Origin: Rhodospirillaceae bacterium
Lineage (GTDB): Bacteria > Pseudomonadota > Alphaproteobacteria > Rhodospirillales > Casp-alpha2
Direction of reading: 5' to 3'
Length of the DNA: 40,077 nt
Assembly (NCBI GenBank): GCA_016845145.1
Contig: JAERTE010000023.1
Coordinates: forward strand, 1 to 40,077
The notes under the pieces were generated by a model that saw nothing but the letters and a program-made list of their open reading frames with translations, did not search any database and was not told where the DNA came from. The position numbers were made by a program, and so were the translations under genes. Numbering within the stretch: the stretch's first letter is position 1; every line of letters begins with the position of its first letter. Below are positions 26,112-33,126 of this stretch, piece by piece.

Positions 26112-26955
26112 TTCTTCCGAATCCGAGCCCGTCACTGTCGTCCAACCACGCGCCAATACCGTACCGGCGTTGTTCGACAGCCCACACAGCGGCTCCACCT
26201 ACCCCGAAGACTTCGATGCCGTTGTCGAGCATCAAGTATTGCGCCGCATGGAAGACGCCTTCGTCGACGAGTTGTTCGCAGCCGCGCCCGATTTCGGCGC
26301 CACCTTGATTGCAGCACGGTTTCCGCGCGGCTACCTGGACCCGAACCGAAGTGATCTCGATATCGACCCTGATGCTTTCGAAGGTTGGGAGGGTCCGGCG
26401 GAACCGACCGAAAAGAGCGAAGTCGGCAAGGGCTTGGTCTGGACCAGCCTGCACGGCCTCAAGCCATTATATGACCGCAAACTTTCGGGCGCGGAGGTGA
26501 AAGCACGCATCGACACCTATTGGCGGCCCTATCATGGTGCCGTCGCCCAAGCCTATGACGACCTGCATGCGGCGTTTGGCCGTGTCTATCATGTGGATTG
26601 CCATTCCATGCGCGCCGTGGGCAACAAATTTGATGCCGATGGTGTCACTGTGCGCCCGGATTTTGTCATTTCCGACCACGTCGGGAAATCTTGTTCACCG
26701 GCATTCCTGGAACTGGTGGTCGAACACTTGCGCGGCCTCGACTACGATGTCGCTGTCAATTTCCCGATGAAAGGCGCCGAGCTGACGTACCGCTACGCCG
26801 ACCCGGCCAATGGTCGCCATGCCTTGCAGATCGAGATCAACCGCCGCCTTTATATGGACGAGGCCGCAATCCAGAAGAACGAGAATTTCGACATGCTGCA
26901 AGCTGATCTCACAGGCCTTTCCAAGGCTGTTTGCACGTTCGCCGCCGCTCAATGA
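26098..26955 (+). CDS. N-formylglutamate amidohydrolase family protein
   Basis: This 285-aa zinc hydrolase of the N-formylglutamate deformylase family is expected to cleave an N-formyl or similar N-acyl group. Diagnostic segments are LFDSPHSG (His30), ARFPRGYLDPNRSDLDID, SLHGLKPLYDRKL, RIDTYWRPYHGAV, YHVDCHSMRAVG (His169) and YADPANGRHALQIEINRRLYMDE. In Hut pathways this enzyme ends histidine breakdown, but no other hut gene is present. Coupling to a peptide importer suggests another formylated or acylated substrate. The ATG lies inside the end of the ATPase gene (14-bp overlap), and the stop overlaps the next start (ATGA). Confidence 0.9.
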   Translation: MINPSSSESEPVTVVQPRANTVPALFDSPHSGSTYPEDFDAVVEHQVLRRMEDAFVDELFAAAPDFGATLIAARFPRGYLDPNRSDLDIDPDAFEGWEGPAEPTEKSEVGKGLVWTSLHGLKPLYDRKLSGAEVKARIDTYWRPYHGAVAQAYDDLHAAFGRVYHVDCHSMRAVGNKFDADGVTVRPDFVISDHVGKSCSPAFLELVVEHLRGLDYDVAVNFPMKGAELTYRYADPANGRHALQIEINRRLYMDEAAIQKNENFDMLQADLTGLSKAVCTFAAAQ

Positions 26956-28019
26956 GCGTCAGCGACACCGTTCGCCGCGTCACCGCTGAAGGCGACGCCT
27001 TTTCCATCGGTATGGCGCTTGGCGAAGCCGCCGCGCAAAATATCCGTGAACGCGTATTCATCACCGAGGAATTTCAGGCTCTGAAGGTACGCTGGCTGGG
27101 CTCTGACTACCTACAACATTTGGAAGACGCCGCGCGCGCCGCTTATCCGCGTTACCTACAGGAAATCGAGGGCATTGCCGCCGGAGCCAATCAGAACTTC
27201 GAGACCATGTTTTTGTGGAACTGCCGGGGCGACCTGCGGTTGCCTGACGGCGTTTCACCCGAAACTCTGCTGCGCGCAGCATCCGGCTGCACATCTGTCA
27301 TGGTGCCGGCAACGGATACCACACCCGCCATTATCGCCCACAATGAAGACGGCGCGGCGGAATTTCTGGGTCACTGTTTCTGGGTCGACGTCACACCCGA
27401 CGACGGCCCGGCATTTCAAAGCTTCATGTACCCGGGCATGCTGCCCGGCCATACTTTTGGGGTGAACGCAAATGGATTGGTGCAGACCATCAACAACATC
27501 CGCGTTCATGACCTCAAACCCGGTATCCCACGCCATATCATCACGCGCGCCGTGCTTGGGTCGGAAAACCTGGGCGCAGCACTGGATATTCTTGGCCGCA
27601 CCGACCGCGCCAGCGGTTTCCATCACAACCTGGGCCAATGCGACCGAGACAAAACCGGCAGCCAACGCCTCGTGTCCGTAGAGGCTCCGGCGTCGGGTTG
27701 CCATGTGAAGGAAATCACCGCCCCTTCAGCCCATGCCAATCATTTGGTGGCTGATCTGTTTGCCGAGACGGCGCAGGAAATCACTGGATCGTCGCGCGAC
27801 CGCCAAGATTGCGCGGAAAAGATGGCAGAGGAGGGGGCGTCGCCCGAAGCCATCTTGTTCGAGCGCGAAACCCCGGTTTATCGCGCCAACGATGCCGGAG
27901 ACGATTATTCCCAGACGCTAAGCACGGCGGTTTTCAAGGTGCATAAAGATCGTGTCGATTGGTGCGTCCATGCTTCGCCCGAAGCCTTGGCTGCGCTGCA
28001 AGGCTCTGTCTATCTCTGA
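26952..28019 (+). CDS. C45-family autoproteolytic acyltransferase/amidohydrolase
   Basis: This 355-aa protein resembles the acyl-CoA:6-aminopenicillanate acyltransferase family (peptidase family C45, Ntn hydrolases). The likely nucleophile is Cys113 in ASGCTSVMVPA, preceded by MFLWNCRGDLRLP and followed by IIAHNEDGAAEF, a hallmark of the fold. GMLPGHTFGVNANGLVQTINN and VKEITAPSAHANHLV are further family segments. Such enzymes self-cleave before the Cys and then hydrolyse or transfer amide-linked acyl groups. The ATG at 26952 overlaps the stop of the preceding amidohydrolase; an earlier in-frame ATG at 26931 is less likely. It is the last gene of the importer operon, and its 3' end overlaps the convergent waaL-like gene by 10 bp. 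Confidence 0.88.
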   Translation: MSVSDTVRRVTAEGDAFSIGMALGEAAAQNIRERVFITEEFQALKVRWLGSDYLQHLEDAARAAYPRYLQEIEGIAAGANQNFETMFLWNCRGDLRLPDGVSPETLLRAASGCTSVMVPATDTTPAIIAHNEDGAAEFLGHCFWVDVTPDDGPAFQSFMYPGMLPGHTFGVNANGLVQTINNIRVHDLKPGIPRHIITRAVLGSENLGAALDILGRTDRASGFHHNLGQCDRDKTGSQRLVSVEAPASGCHVKEITAPSAHANHLVADLFAETAQEITGSSRDRQDCAEKMAEEGASPEAILFERETPVYRANDAGDDYSQTLSTAVFKVHKDRVDWCVHASPEALAALQGSVYL

Positions 28020-29275
28020 ACGGACGCCCCGTCGCCGGCCCGAAATACGGCGAAGCATATCGCCAAAGAAACCATAAACGACATTTGCCACCACGCCGAC
28101 CAGTAGGAAAAGCTGAAAAGCCCCGAAACCCAATAGCCCGCCATAATTGCGATGGTCGCAAGCAGGGCCGACGCATGTGTCTTGCGGTACTGCAGAGCGA
28201 TTCGCACTGACAAGACAATGATTGTGATCAAAAGGGCGCCAAACCCGAAAAAACCCGTTTCCGCAAAAACTTCGATCGCCCAGTTGTGAGGGTGGGCAGG
28301 GATGACATGCAGGCCATGCGTCCCTTCAATGACTCGGTCAGCGCCAGCCATCAGATTGATGCTATTGGCACCGAGGCCGAACCAAGGCGATTGCATGGCG
28401 AAGTTCCATGTCGTCGACCATATGATCTGACGTTGGAAATCAATAAGCCAGACAGGAAAAATCCAATCGTCTCTTGTGCCATCGCCTGCAGGAAGTGCTC
28501 CTCTGGTCAGGTACAGCCACACCACGACACCGATGATTGACGTCAAGATTGCACCCAATACCAATAGTGCGTTTTTCTTCGAATGCGACCTCAGGACAAT
28601 CACCAATCCAATGGCCGCAAACGACGCAATAAGCCCGGCCACCGCCGATCTATTGTAATTAATCCACATCAGCATCAGATAGCCCGCGGAAATCAGTCCC
28701 GCTGTGCCAAGCCATCGGCGGCCAAGTCGATACCCTGCTAACAATACAATCGGTATGATGAACACAACCAGCGAGGAGAAGCTTTTTAATCTCGTGCCCA
28801 AAGGATCTGAATGCCAACCTTTTAATGTCAGTCCCCAATACAGCTCCGGCCAAATGAGAATGGATATCAACGCCCAAATCACGCTGGCAGCTGCACCTAT
28901 GACAAATGTGCGGAGAGCAGTATCCATGAGACGTGGATTCATCTCGAAGCTGCGGCAAAACAGCGCTGCCATTCCGACAAGCAGCAACGAACGGAAAACC
29001 GCAATAAAAGAACGGAGTGGAAAGTCCGAAATCAAGACATTGGGCAACCAGACGAGAAAAACGATCAGGACAAGGATACCAAGTGAGGACCGCGCAAAAT
29101 CACGGAGAATCCGAACAATCTCTCTCCAAGGACACCAAAACAGAAGGAATATCATCGCTAAGGTAACGACCACACCAAACGCCGCGCGCCCAAGCGCCAA
29201 GGATGGCAGTGCCGCCCCCACCAAAATTGCGAATGCATCGCTTGCACGTCCGGAAGTGCGCGTTTCAATGGTCAT
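28010..29275 (-). CDS. O-antigen ligase / polymerase family membrane protein (WaaL-like)
   Basis: This 421-aa polytopic protein has about 11 hydrophobic segments. Near its C-terminus lies the Wzy_C-type periplasmic loop motif HVIPAHPHNWAIEVFAETG, containing the His and Glu positions typical of WaaL ligases and Wzy polymerases. It should join O-antigen or another glycan to lipid A-core, or polymerise it, at the periplasmic face. The ATG at 29275 has GAGG 7 bp upstream and is preferred over an in-frame ATG at 29317. No other glycan genes are adjacent. Its 5' end lies about 45 bp from the left border of the island, so the insertion displaced whatever normally lies upstream, and its promoter may now be partly island-derived. 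Confidence 0.85.
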   Translation of the reverse strand: MTIETRTSGRASDAFAILVGAALPSLALGRAAFGVVVTLAMIFLLFWCPWREIVRILRDFARSSLGILVLIVFLVWLPNVLISDFPLRSFIAVFRSLLLVGMAALFCRSFEMNPRLMDTALRTFVIGAAASVIWALISILIWPELYWGLTLKGWHSDPLGTRLKSFSSLVVFIIPIVLLAGYRLGRRWLGTAGLISAGYLMLMWINYNRSAVAGLIASFAAIGLVIVLRSHSKKNALLVLGAILTSIIGVVVWLYLTRGALPAGDGTRDDWIFPVWLIDFQRQIIWSTTWNFAMQSPWFGLGANSINLMAGADRVIEGTHGLHVIPAHPHNWAIEVFAETGFFGFGALLITIIVLSVRIALQYRKTHASALLATIAIMAGYWVSGLFSFSYWSAWWQMSFMVSLAICFAVFRAGDGASVQR

Positions 29276-29626
29276 ATCGGAACCTCGGACAAAGGCCCCG
29301 GATACCCACGGCCACACAAATTGGCGGAGAGGGGGTCCGCCAACAAGCCCATAAATAAAGGGCTAAACAGACAAACTTCCAATCTACCTACAACACAAAC
29401 CACAAATGATTTGTTGATGCGCGGCTATATTACCCGTTCTTTTGGCTCCGAAAAGACCTGATGCGCATTAGGTCCATATTCTTGGGCGGGCAGGGGATAT
29501 TCACCCCACAAGTATAAGGCCACGCTGGGGTTATTGGGCGAGTGCCGAAAGGGTCGTTGGGACACGCAACACTCTGATGTATCCTGCCTATACGAAATCA
29601 AACAATTCGAAAGGCAGGAAGATCAA
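29276..29626. other. Left island end: att copy, dyads, no gene seen
   Basis: This 350-bp stretch has no supported gene. It holds the 14-bp copy of the tRNA-Ser 3' end (29322-29335), a TACCTACAA motif (29385-29393) matching motifs at the right end, and a 20-bp near-palindrome at 29455-29474 (GACCTG ATGC GCAT TAGGTC, one mismatched pair). A GC-rich to AT-rich mixed stretch leads to the first island gene. The waaL-like promoter should also lie here, but no clear boxes were seen. Confidence 0.6.
29322..29335 (+). repeat. attachment-site core, distal copy of tRNA-Ser 3' end
   Basis: TGGCGGAGAGGGGG matches 40048-40061 exactly and in direct orientation. With flanking bases it forms a hairpin: TTGGCGGA (29321-29328), 7-base loop, TCCGCCAA (29336-29343). 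The 8-bp arms are perfect. Confidence 0.7.
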
Positions 29627-29788
29627 ATGGAAAGCGAGCTCAAATATGACCCAAGTGTAGTGATGGCAGCGTGCATTCAAGCAGCGGCCCGTGTGCTAGT
29701 GGCAAAAAACCCGGACAAAGCTGACGACCCGGAGACCATAGCTCGATTGGCGGCCCAAATCCGCGACGAGGCTCTGCTTCAAATGTAG
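29627..29788 (+). CDS. Small island protein, 53 aa
   Basis: The 53-aa product is acidic and helical (DPSVVMAACIQAAARVLVAK, then ETIARLAAQIRDEALLQM). No family is recognised. GGAAG 6-10 bp upstream of the ATG at 29627 makes this start much better than the in-frame ATG at 29534. It is the first gene at the left island end and is followed after 38 bp by another small gene on the same strand, so the two may be co-transcribed. It could be a small regulatory or structural helical protein; function is unknown. Confidence 0.55.
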   Translation: MESELKYDPSVVMAACIQAAARVLVAKNPDKADDPETIARLAAQIRDEALLQM

Positions 29789-29826
29789 CTAATGCAATAT
29801 CTACGACACAAAAGGGATACACCCAA

Positions 29827-30111
29827 ATGAGCGATGACCTATCAAGATATCCTGAAGAGAAACGCTTTATAGCGGATCGCCGCATAAAAGCGCGAGATGC
29901 AGGAGAACGTCGTCAGATGGCACATGGCGTTCAGTTTACGTTTTCCGGCTCGCTAGAAGCCGTTGAGGATTGGTTGGAGGACAACTGCGATGGAGATTTT
30001 CGCATTGTGATTGTCGGCATGACGGACGACCTAAAGAGAAAAACTATCGAGCTTATGTTCGCCAATGCAGACGACCGTGAACGATTTAAAGCCAGCGCCG
30101 ATCAATTTTAG
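29827..30111 (+). CDS. Small island protein, homologue of the core gene near recG
   Basis: This 94-aa protein has a basic N-terminal 30 residues (EEKRFIADRRIKARDAGERR) followed by a domain sharing a pattern with the core protein at 7969-8187. GSL is at 41-43, WL at 49-50 and NC at 53-54. The C-terminal F78, DD82-83 and RF86-87 keep the same spacing as in the core protein. No named family is recognised. The shared Cys and Trp suggest a compact single domain. AAGGGA precedes the ATG. It may be a mobile copy of a host regulatory or binding protein, or the core gene may descend from an older insertion. Confidence 0.65.
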   Translation: MSDDLSRYPEEKRFIADRRIKARDAGERRQMAHGVQFTFSGSLEAVEDWLEDNCDGDFRIVIVGMTDDLKRKTIELMFANADDRERFKASADQF

Positions 30112-30181
30112 CGCTGTCGCCGCCTGCCGGTGCCGTGGGTGAGTGCCGTTAGTGCCAAAAGGGCAAAAAGGTCCGAGGGTG

Positions 30182-30263
30182 CGCAAATTTGCGTATGCTG
30201 ATTTCGGCGGTTGCAATATTTTGTGACCGTCAAGAGCATGACTGCCAGATACGCAGATTTGCG
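30182..30263. promoter_or_regulatory. Two CGCARATTTGCG dyads upstream of the DUF2513 gene
   Basis: CGCAAATTTGCG (30182-30193) is a perfect 12-bp palindrome. CGCAGATTTGCG (30252-30263) is the same site with one change, 70 bp on. They flank a TTGCAA/ATATTTTGTGAC stretch that may hold the promoter. They could be operators for an island repressor. Confidence 0.4.
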
Positions 30264-30294
30264 GGACTTCTGGCCATAGTGGTATTGTTGCGGC

Positions 30295-30654
30295 ATGAAA
30301 CGCGACCTGGCCCTTATCCGGACAATCATGCTCAAGATCGAGGAATCAGACGGCGAGCTTGCCAGCGATTCCGTCGAGGTATCCGGTTTTGAGCGTAACG
30401 TGCTCAACTATCATATGCGGCTTATGTCTGAGGCCGGCTTCGTTGATGGTATCGACGCGACATCCTCTAGTGGTTACGCGCTTCTAAATGTCCGACTTAC
30501 TTGGTCTGGTCACGATTTCTTGGATTCAGTCCGGGATGACAGTATTTGGGAAAGCGTTCAAAAACGCCTGATACCTGTAGGTGGCGCGGCAACCCTTGAA
30601 ACCGTAAAGGCTCTTGCTGTCGAATTAACGAAAACGGCAATTGGTATCGAATGA
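30295..30654 (+). CDS. DUF2513 family protein
   Basis: This 119-aa protein matches DUF2513. It starts KRDLALIRTIMLKIEES, has VSGFERNVLNYHMRLMSEAGFVDG (winged-helix-like), and then VRLTWSGHDFLDSVRDDSIWE, the most characteristic stretch. Family members are small proteins common on phages and islands; a winged-helix fold is suggested by the pattern, and the function is not established. Its stop overlaps the start of a membrane protein gene (ATGA), so the two are made together. Two palindromic sites lie upstream. Confidence 0.85.
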   Translation: MKRDLALIRTIMLKIEESDGELASDSVEVSGFERNVLNYHMRLMSEAGFVDGIDATSSSGYALLNVRLTWSGHDFLDSVRDDSIWESVQKRLIPVGGAATLETVKALAVELTKTAIGIE

Positions 30655-31193
30655 CAAGCACCCCGCCAGACGAAAAAGACCCATATCAAACTGAAAGATG
30701 GGAAGCGCAGCTTGAGCACTGGAAGGTCATGCGGGCATTGTCCCTTGAGGCCGCCAATCGAGGAGTTGGGTTGGGCCTTGCGTGTATAAAAGCATCAATC
30801 GCTATCAATGGTGCCGCAGCCGCTTCGTTACTCGCATTTATCGCGCACCTCTGGACGGACGACCAAAACCACACGGAGACCATCGAGTTAGTCGTCTCGA
30901 ATATGCGCCTTTTCATTATCGGGATGATTACGGGGGTTGCGGCAGCCGGCGCTGGCTATTTTTCCGAAGGGTTTTTGAGTGCCCATTATGATGGTATTGA
31001 CCCCAATGGTTTAGAGGAAAAAACTACGGTCTGGCCTTGGCGTATTGCGGTGTCAACCGGCTGGTTTGCAATCAGCTTAGTGGCTGTTTCGGTTGGTGCC
31101 TTTGCTATCGGCGCGATTTCCACGGGAGATGAACTATTGAAATTATCGAGTCGCCCGCTGTCGGTTGAGACTCAGGTACTCGAAAACAAGTAA
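30651..31193 (+). CDS. Membrane protein coupled to DUF2513
   Basis: This 180-aa protein has an acidic soluble N-terminus of about 45 residues and three hydrophobic segments: about 45-67 (ACIKASIAINGAAAASLLAFIAHL), about 84-105 (NMRLFIIGMITGVAAAGAGYF) and about 130-155 (IAVSTGWFAISLVAVSVGAFAIGA). A short tail follows. No named family is recognised, though small helical-hairpin membrane proteins of this type are often cargo of mobile elements. ATGA coupling to a winged-helix-like DUF2513 protein suggests a regulator/membrane-effector pair. Whether it is a toxin, a phage-defence effector or something else is not shown by sequence. Confidence 0.7.
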   Translation: MTSTPPDEKDPYQTERWEAQLEHWKVMRALSLEAANRGVGLGLACIKASIAINGAAAASLLAFIAHLWTDDQNHTETIELVVSNMRLFIIGMITGVAAAGAGYFSEGFLSAHYDGIDPNGLEEKTTVWPWRIAVSTGWFAISLVAVSVGAFAIGAISTGDELLKLSSRPLSVETQVLENK

Positions 31194-31202
31194 ACACGGC
31201 CT

Positions 31203-31271
31203 CTACCCCAACTCTGCCAGCACAGACAACGCCGTCAGCACCACAAGAAGGACAGCGAGGCGGGTTCCCGA
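31203..31271 (-). pseudogene. Decayed copy of a hydrophobic micro-ORF
   Basis: The minus-strand reading ends RLAVLLVVLTALSVLAELG at a TAG (31203-31205). It has no ATG, GTG or TTG before an upstream in-frame stop (31281-31283), except internal codons. It closely resembles the intact 16-aa micro-ORF at 31803-31853 (TRLxVLLVVLxAL core) and is probably a relic duplicate. Confidence 0.4.
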
Positions 31272-31358
31272 CCAACCTTGCTATTCAATGGGGTTGAAAT
31301 ATCATTGAGCCGACAAGCTTGGTAGGCGATCCATATCGTTTGAATTCCCGGGGCGGCA

Positions 31359-31799
31359 ATGATCATACAAAACAGCAAGGAAGCCAGAGAGCATCCGGTC
31401 ATTAAGGAGTTTGTTCAGCTTGTCAGAGAAACTGTTGGCGACGGCGTCATAGATTTTAGCCACCTTCAGGCTTACCCATTTATGAAATTCTGGCCAAACT
31501 TCTCCTTGGTCGAATATCTGGAGAACGAGGATGATTTCCGATCCATCATGTGTGGGTCCGCGCTCGCCGATGCGTTTGGTCGTGACCAGACGGGCAAGAA
31601 AATCTCGGAGTTGGAGTTTGGCGAGATCAAGGACGGCATGAGACAACTTCATTTCGACGCGCTGCAGGGAGAAATAGTGTACGCGAGCTGCACATTCGCT
31701 TTTCAGAACCGCGAGCACAGAAAATGGCATCAGGTCAAAATGCAAATGACGCATAGTGGCCGAACCAACGAAACCGTTGCTGTTATAGTCTTTGAATGA
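31359..31799 (+). CDS. PAS domain protein (PAS_5-like)
   Basis: This 146-aa single-domain protein resembles the PAS_5 family abundant in Rhodospirillales. LVRETVGDGVIDFSHLQAYPFMKFWPNF is followed by DDFRSIMCGSALADAFGRDQTGKKISEL, which is the best match (written in the family as xGTALxxxFGRDxTGxxxxEL). A terminal sheet with FAFQNREHRKWHQVKMQM follows. Such proteins are presumed sensory or ligand-binding modules without an attached output domain. It is an isolated plus-strand gene between minus-strand relics and the micro-gene operon. Its codon use is like the core, suggesting capture from a related host. Confidence 0.75.
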   Translation: MIIQNSKEAREHPVIKEFVQLVRETVGDGVIDFSHLQAYPFMKFWPNFSLVEYLENEDDFRSIMCGSALADAFGRDQTGKKISELEFGEIKDGMRQLHFDALQGEIVYASCTFAFQNREHRKWHQVKMQMTHSGRTNETVAVIVFE

Positions 31800-31802
31800 A
31801 CC

Positions 31803-31853
31803 TCAAGCGTAGAGCGCCGCCAGCACCACCAGCAAGACCATTAGCCGCGTCAC
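31803..31853 (-). CDS. 16-aa hydrophobic micro-ORF (GTGA-coupled)
   Basis: A GTG start overlaps the stop of the 116-aa gene (GTGA) and encodes MTRLMVLLVVLAALYA, a single short hydrophobic helix. A similar sequence at 31203-31271 supports it being more than chance. It is below normal annotation size. It could be a membrane micropeptide or the terminal element of the operon. Confidence 0.35.
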   Translation of the reverse strand: MTRLMVLLVVLAALYA

Positions 31854-32200
31854 GCCGCCAACTCACTGCGTTGAGATGGGACCATCAGTTTCCGAATAGC
31901 GTCGGCTGCTGCCGGATCAGCCCCACGACCGCCTTGCTGTCGCTTCAATTCAGCCAGCATTCGCGATGTCGTCATTTTCTCGGAATTACCGCCCATGGCT
32001 TCGAAGGCCGCCGAGTAGATCGCATCAATTTCTTGAAGGCTGGAAACCATGTGCCCCACCAGCTCTAGGACTTCGTTTTGCATTTGGGGCCAATCGGCAA
32101 CATCGGTGCCAATGCGATAAATGGTTTCTGCCGCCGCATCGCCCCTCATAATGGGATACTCTAGCTCGCGTATGAGTGTCTTGATTGCCTCTTGGTTCAT
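31850..32200 (-). CDS. Island small protein, 116 aa
   Basis: No family is recognised. The 116-aa product is helical and acidic, with an N-terminal MNQEAIKTLIRELEYPIMRG, a central ADWPQMQNEVLELVGHMVSSLQEIDAIYSAA (amphipathic) and KMTTSRMLAELKRQQGG. It is the largest member of the minus-strand micro-gene operon that runs 33104 to 31803. It starts 12 bp after the preceding 81-aa gene with GGAGGGAGC near the ATG. The helical, heptad-like character suggests oligomerisation. Confidence 0.65.
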   Translation of the reverse strand: MNQEAIKTLIRELEYPIMRGDAAAETIYRIGTDVADWPQMQNEVLELVGHMVSSLQEIDAIYSAAFEAMGGNSEKMTTSRMLAELKRQQGGRGADPAAADAIRKLMVPSQRSELAA

Positions 32201-32212
32201 TGCTCCCTCCAG

Positions 32213-32458
32213 TCAATTCGGTGTGGCCGGAAGCGGGTTACCCGCGCCCGTGAGAACGGCAACGGCGGATACCGTGTCGTGCTGCCCGTCGCTGCCCTCA
32301 ATGCGGAATAGATCAACGCCATGACGCCAGACGAGCCGACCGGCAATAACCCGCGCCATGCCGGTAAACATTTCCTCTAGGTCGTCGCGGATCGCCTGAC
32401 GTTGGGAAAGCTCACGGGCGCGTTTGATCGCGTGGGTGTTTTGAATGGCTCTATGCAT
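32213..32458 (-). CDS. Island small protein, 81 aa
   Basis: This 81-aa protein of unknown family starts directly after the TAA of the Tat-signal gene (TAA|ATG). The N-terminus is basic and helical (AIKRARELSQRQAIRDDLEEMFTG), followed by a beta-like segment (AGRLVWRHGVDLFRIEGSDGQHD). The C-terminus is PLPATPN. The position implies tight translational coupling in the micro-gene operon. No motif allows a functional call. Confidence 0.6.
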   Translation of the reverse strand: MHRAIQNTHAIKRARELSQRQAIRDDLEEMFTGMARVIAGRLVWRHGVDLFRIEGSDGQHDTVSAVAVLTGAGNPLPATPN

Positions 32459-32689
32459 TTACCGCCTCCGCCTATACGTTCCAGAAATGACGCCCTGCAA
32501 ACGGTCGCCAAACTCTCGGACAACCAATGTGGTGCCATAGCGCCCCTCGTACTCGGCCATTTCATCAGCCAGAGCCTTTACATCGTCGGCGTTGATGGCC
32601 CGAACCGACGCGCCAATGGCGACCGTAGCGCCGGCACCGATGGCAGCAGCCATGCCAGTGGATTTGAGAAAGTCGCGTCTGGTTTTCAT
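32459..32689 (-). CDS. Small Tat-signal protein, 76 aa
   Basis: The N-terminus has a consensus twin-arginine signal, TRRDFLKSTG, followed by a weakly hydrophobic Ala/Gly-rich stretch (AAAIGAGATVAIGASVRA) and a likely cleavage after VRA near residue 31. About 45 residues would be exported (ADDVKALADEMAEYEGRYG, then VVREFGDRLQGVISGTYRRRR). No cofactor motif or known family is visible, so folding before export is unexplained. The start overlaps the stop of the previous gene (ATGA), and the stop abuts the next ATG. A membrane-anchored product retaining the signal is also possible. Confidence 0.7.
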   Translation of the reverse strand: MKTRRDFLKSTGMAAAIGAGATVAIGASVRAINADDVKALADEMAEYEGRYGTTLVVREFGDRLQGVISGTYRRRR

Positions 32690-32925
32690 CCTGCTTGCCT
32701 CATTTTCTCGGGGCGGTAATCGACCACGCGCCCCATGGAAACCAGGAGGTCACCAACAGCGCGCCAGTCTTCATCTGTCGGCGGTAGCGGCGGCATGGCG
32801 TCCAGGTCCGCATCAACGAAATCCCGAACGATGCCGCGCTGACCATTGGGCTGGATAACCACCTTCGGATCAAAGCCGGCAACGATGGACAGCGTGACGT
32901 AGGTTGCTGCGCTGAACTCGGTCAT
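32686..32925 (-). CDS. Island small protein, 79 aa
   Basis: The 79-aa product starts at an ATG just after the stop of the 58-aa gene (TGATCATG), and GGGGGG precedes it. It is acidic, with VIQPNGQRGIVRDFVDADLD and PPLPPTDEDWRAVGDLLVSM, and has no recognised domain. The open frame extends further upstream, but the coupled ATG is far more likely. It is the second gene of the micro-gene operon; its stop overlaps the Tat-signal gene start. Confidence 0.6.
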   Translation of the reverse strand: MTEFSAATYVTLSIVAGFDPKVVIQPNGQRGIVRDFVDADLDAMPPLPPTDEDWRAVGDLLVSMGRVVDYRPEKMRQAG

Positions 32926-32927
32926 GA

Positions 32928-33104
32928 TCAAAGCCCCCCGCCGTTTACGTTTGAATTCGCAAATCGCCAGGAGCGTTCCGCTACCGGCTTGCCGCCGCGT
33001 GCTTCCTTGGCTGCCAGGATTTCGGCTATCACCGTTTCCGCTGCCTTCGCGTTGTCGGCGTGCCACTGTTCGGGGTTTTCTTTCAGGGCTTCGATGATCT
33101 GCAT
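32928..33104 (-). CDS. Island small protein, 58 aa, first gene of micro-gene operon
   Basis: A GGGAGAG site lies about 7 bp upstream of the ATG at 33104. The 58-aa product begins QIIEALKENPEQWHADNAKA, continues ETVIAEILAAKEARGGKP, and ends in a Gly-rich VNGGGL tail. It is helical and charged, of unknown family. It faces the XRE regulator across an 88-bp region holding two operator-like repeats, so this operon is probably under XRE control. Its stop lies 2 bp before the next gene's ATG. Confidence 0.55.
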   Translation of the reverse strand: MQIIEALKENPEQWHADNAKAAETVIAEILAAKEARGGKPVAERSWRFANSNVNGGGL

Positions 33105-33126
33105 GATGCTCTCCCATTGCCTGAAC

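Noticed and set aside
29534..29626. Extended N-terminus of the 53-aa island gene from the ATG at 29534
   Set aside because: The GGAAG site before the ATG at 29627 and the arbitrary composition of the extension favour the shorter gene.
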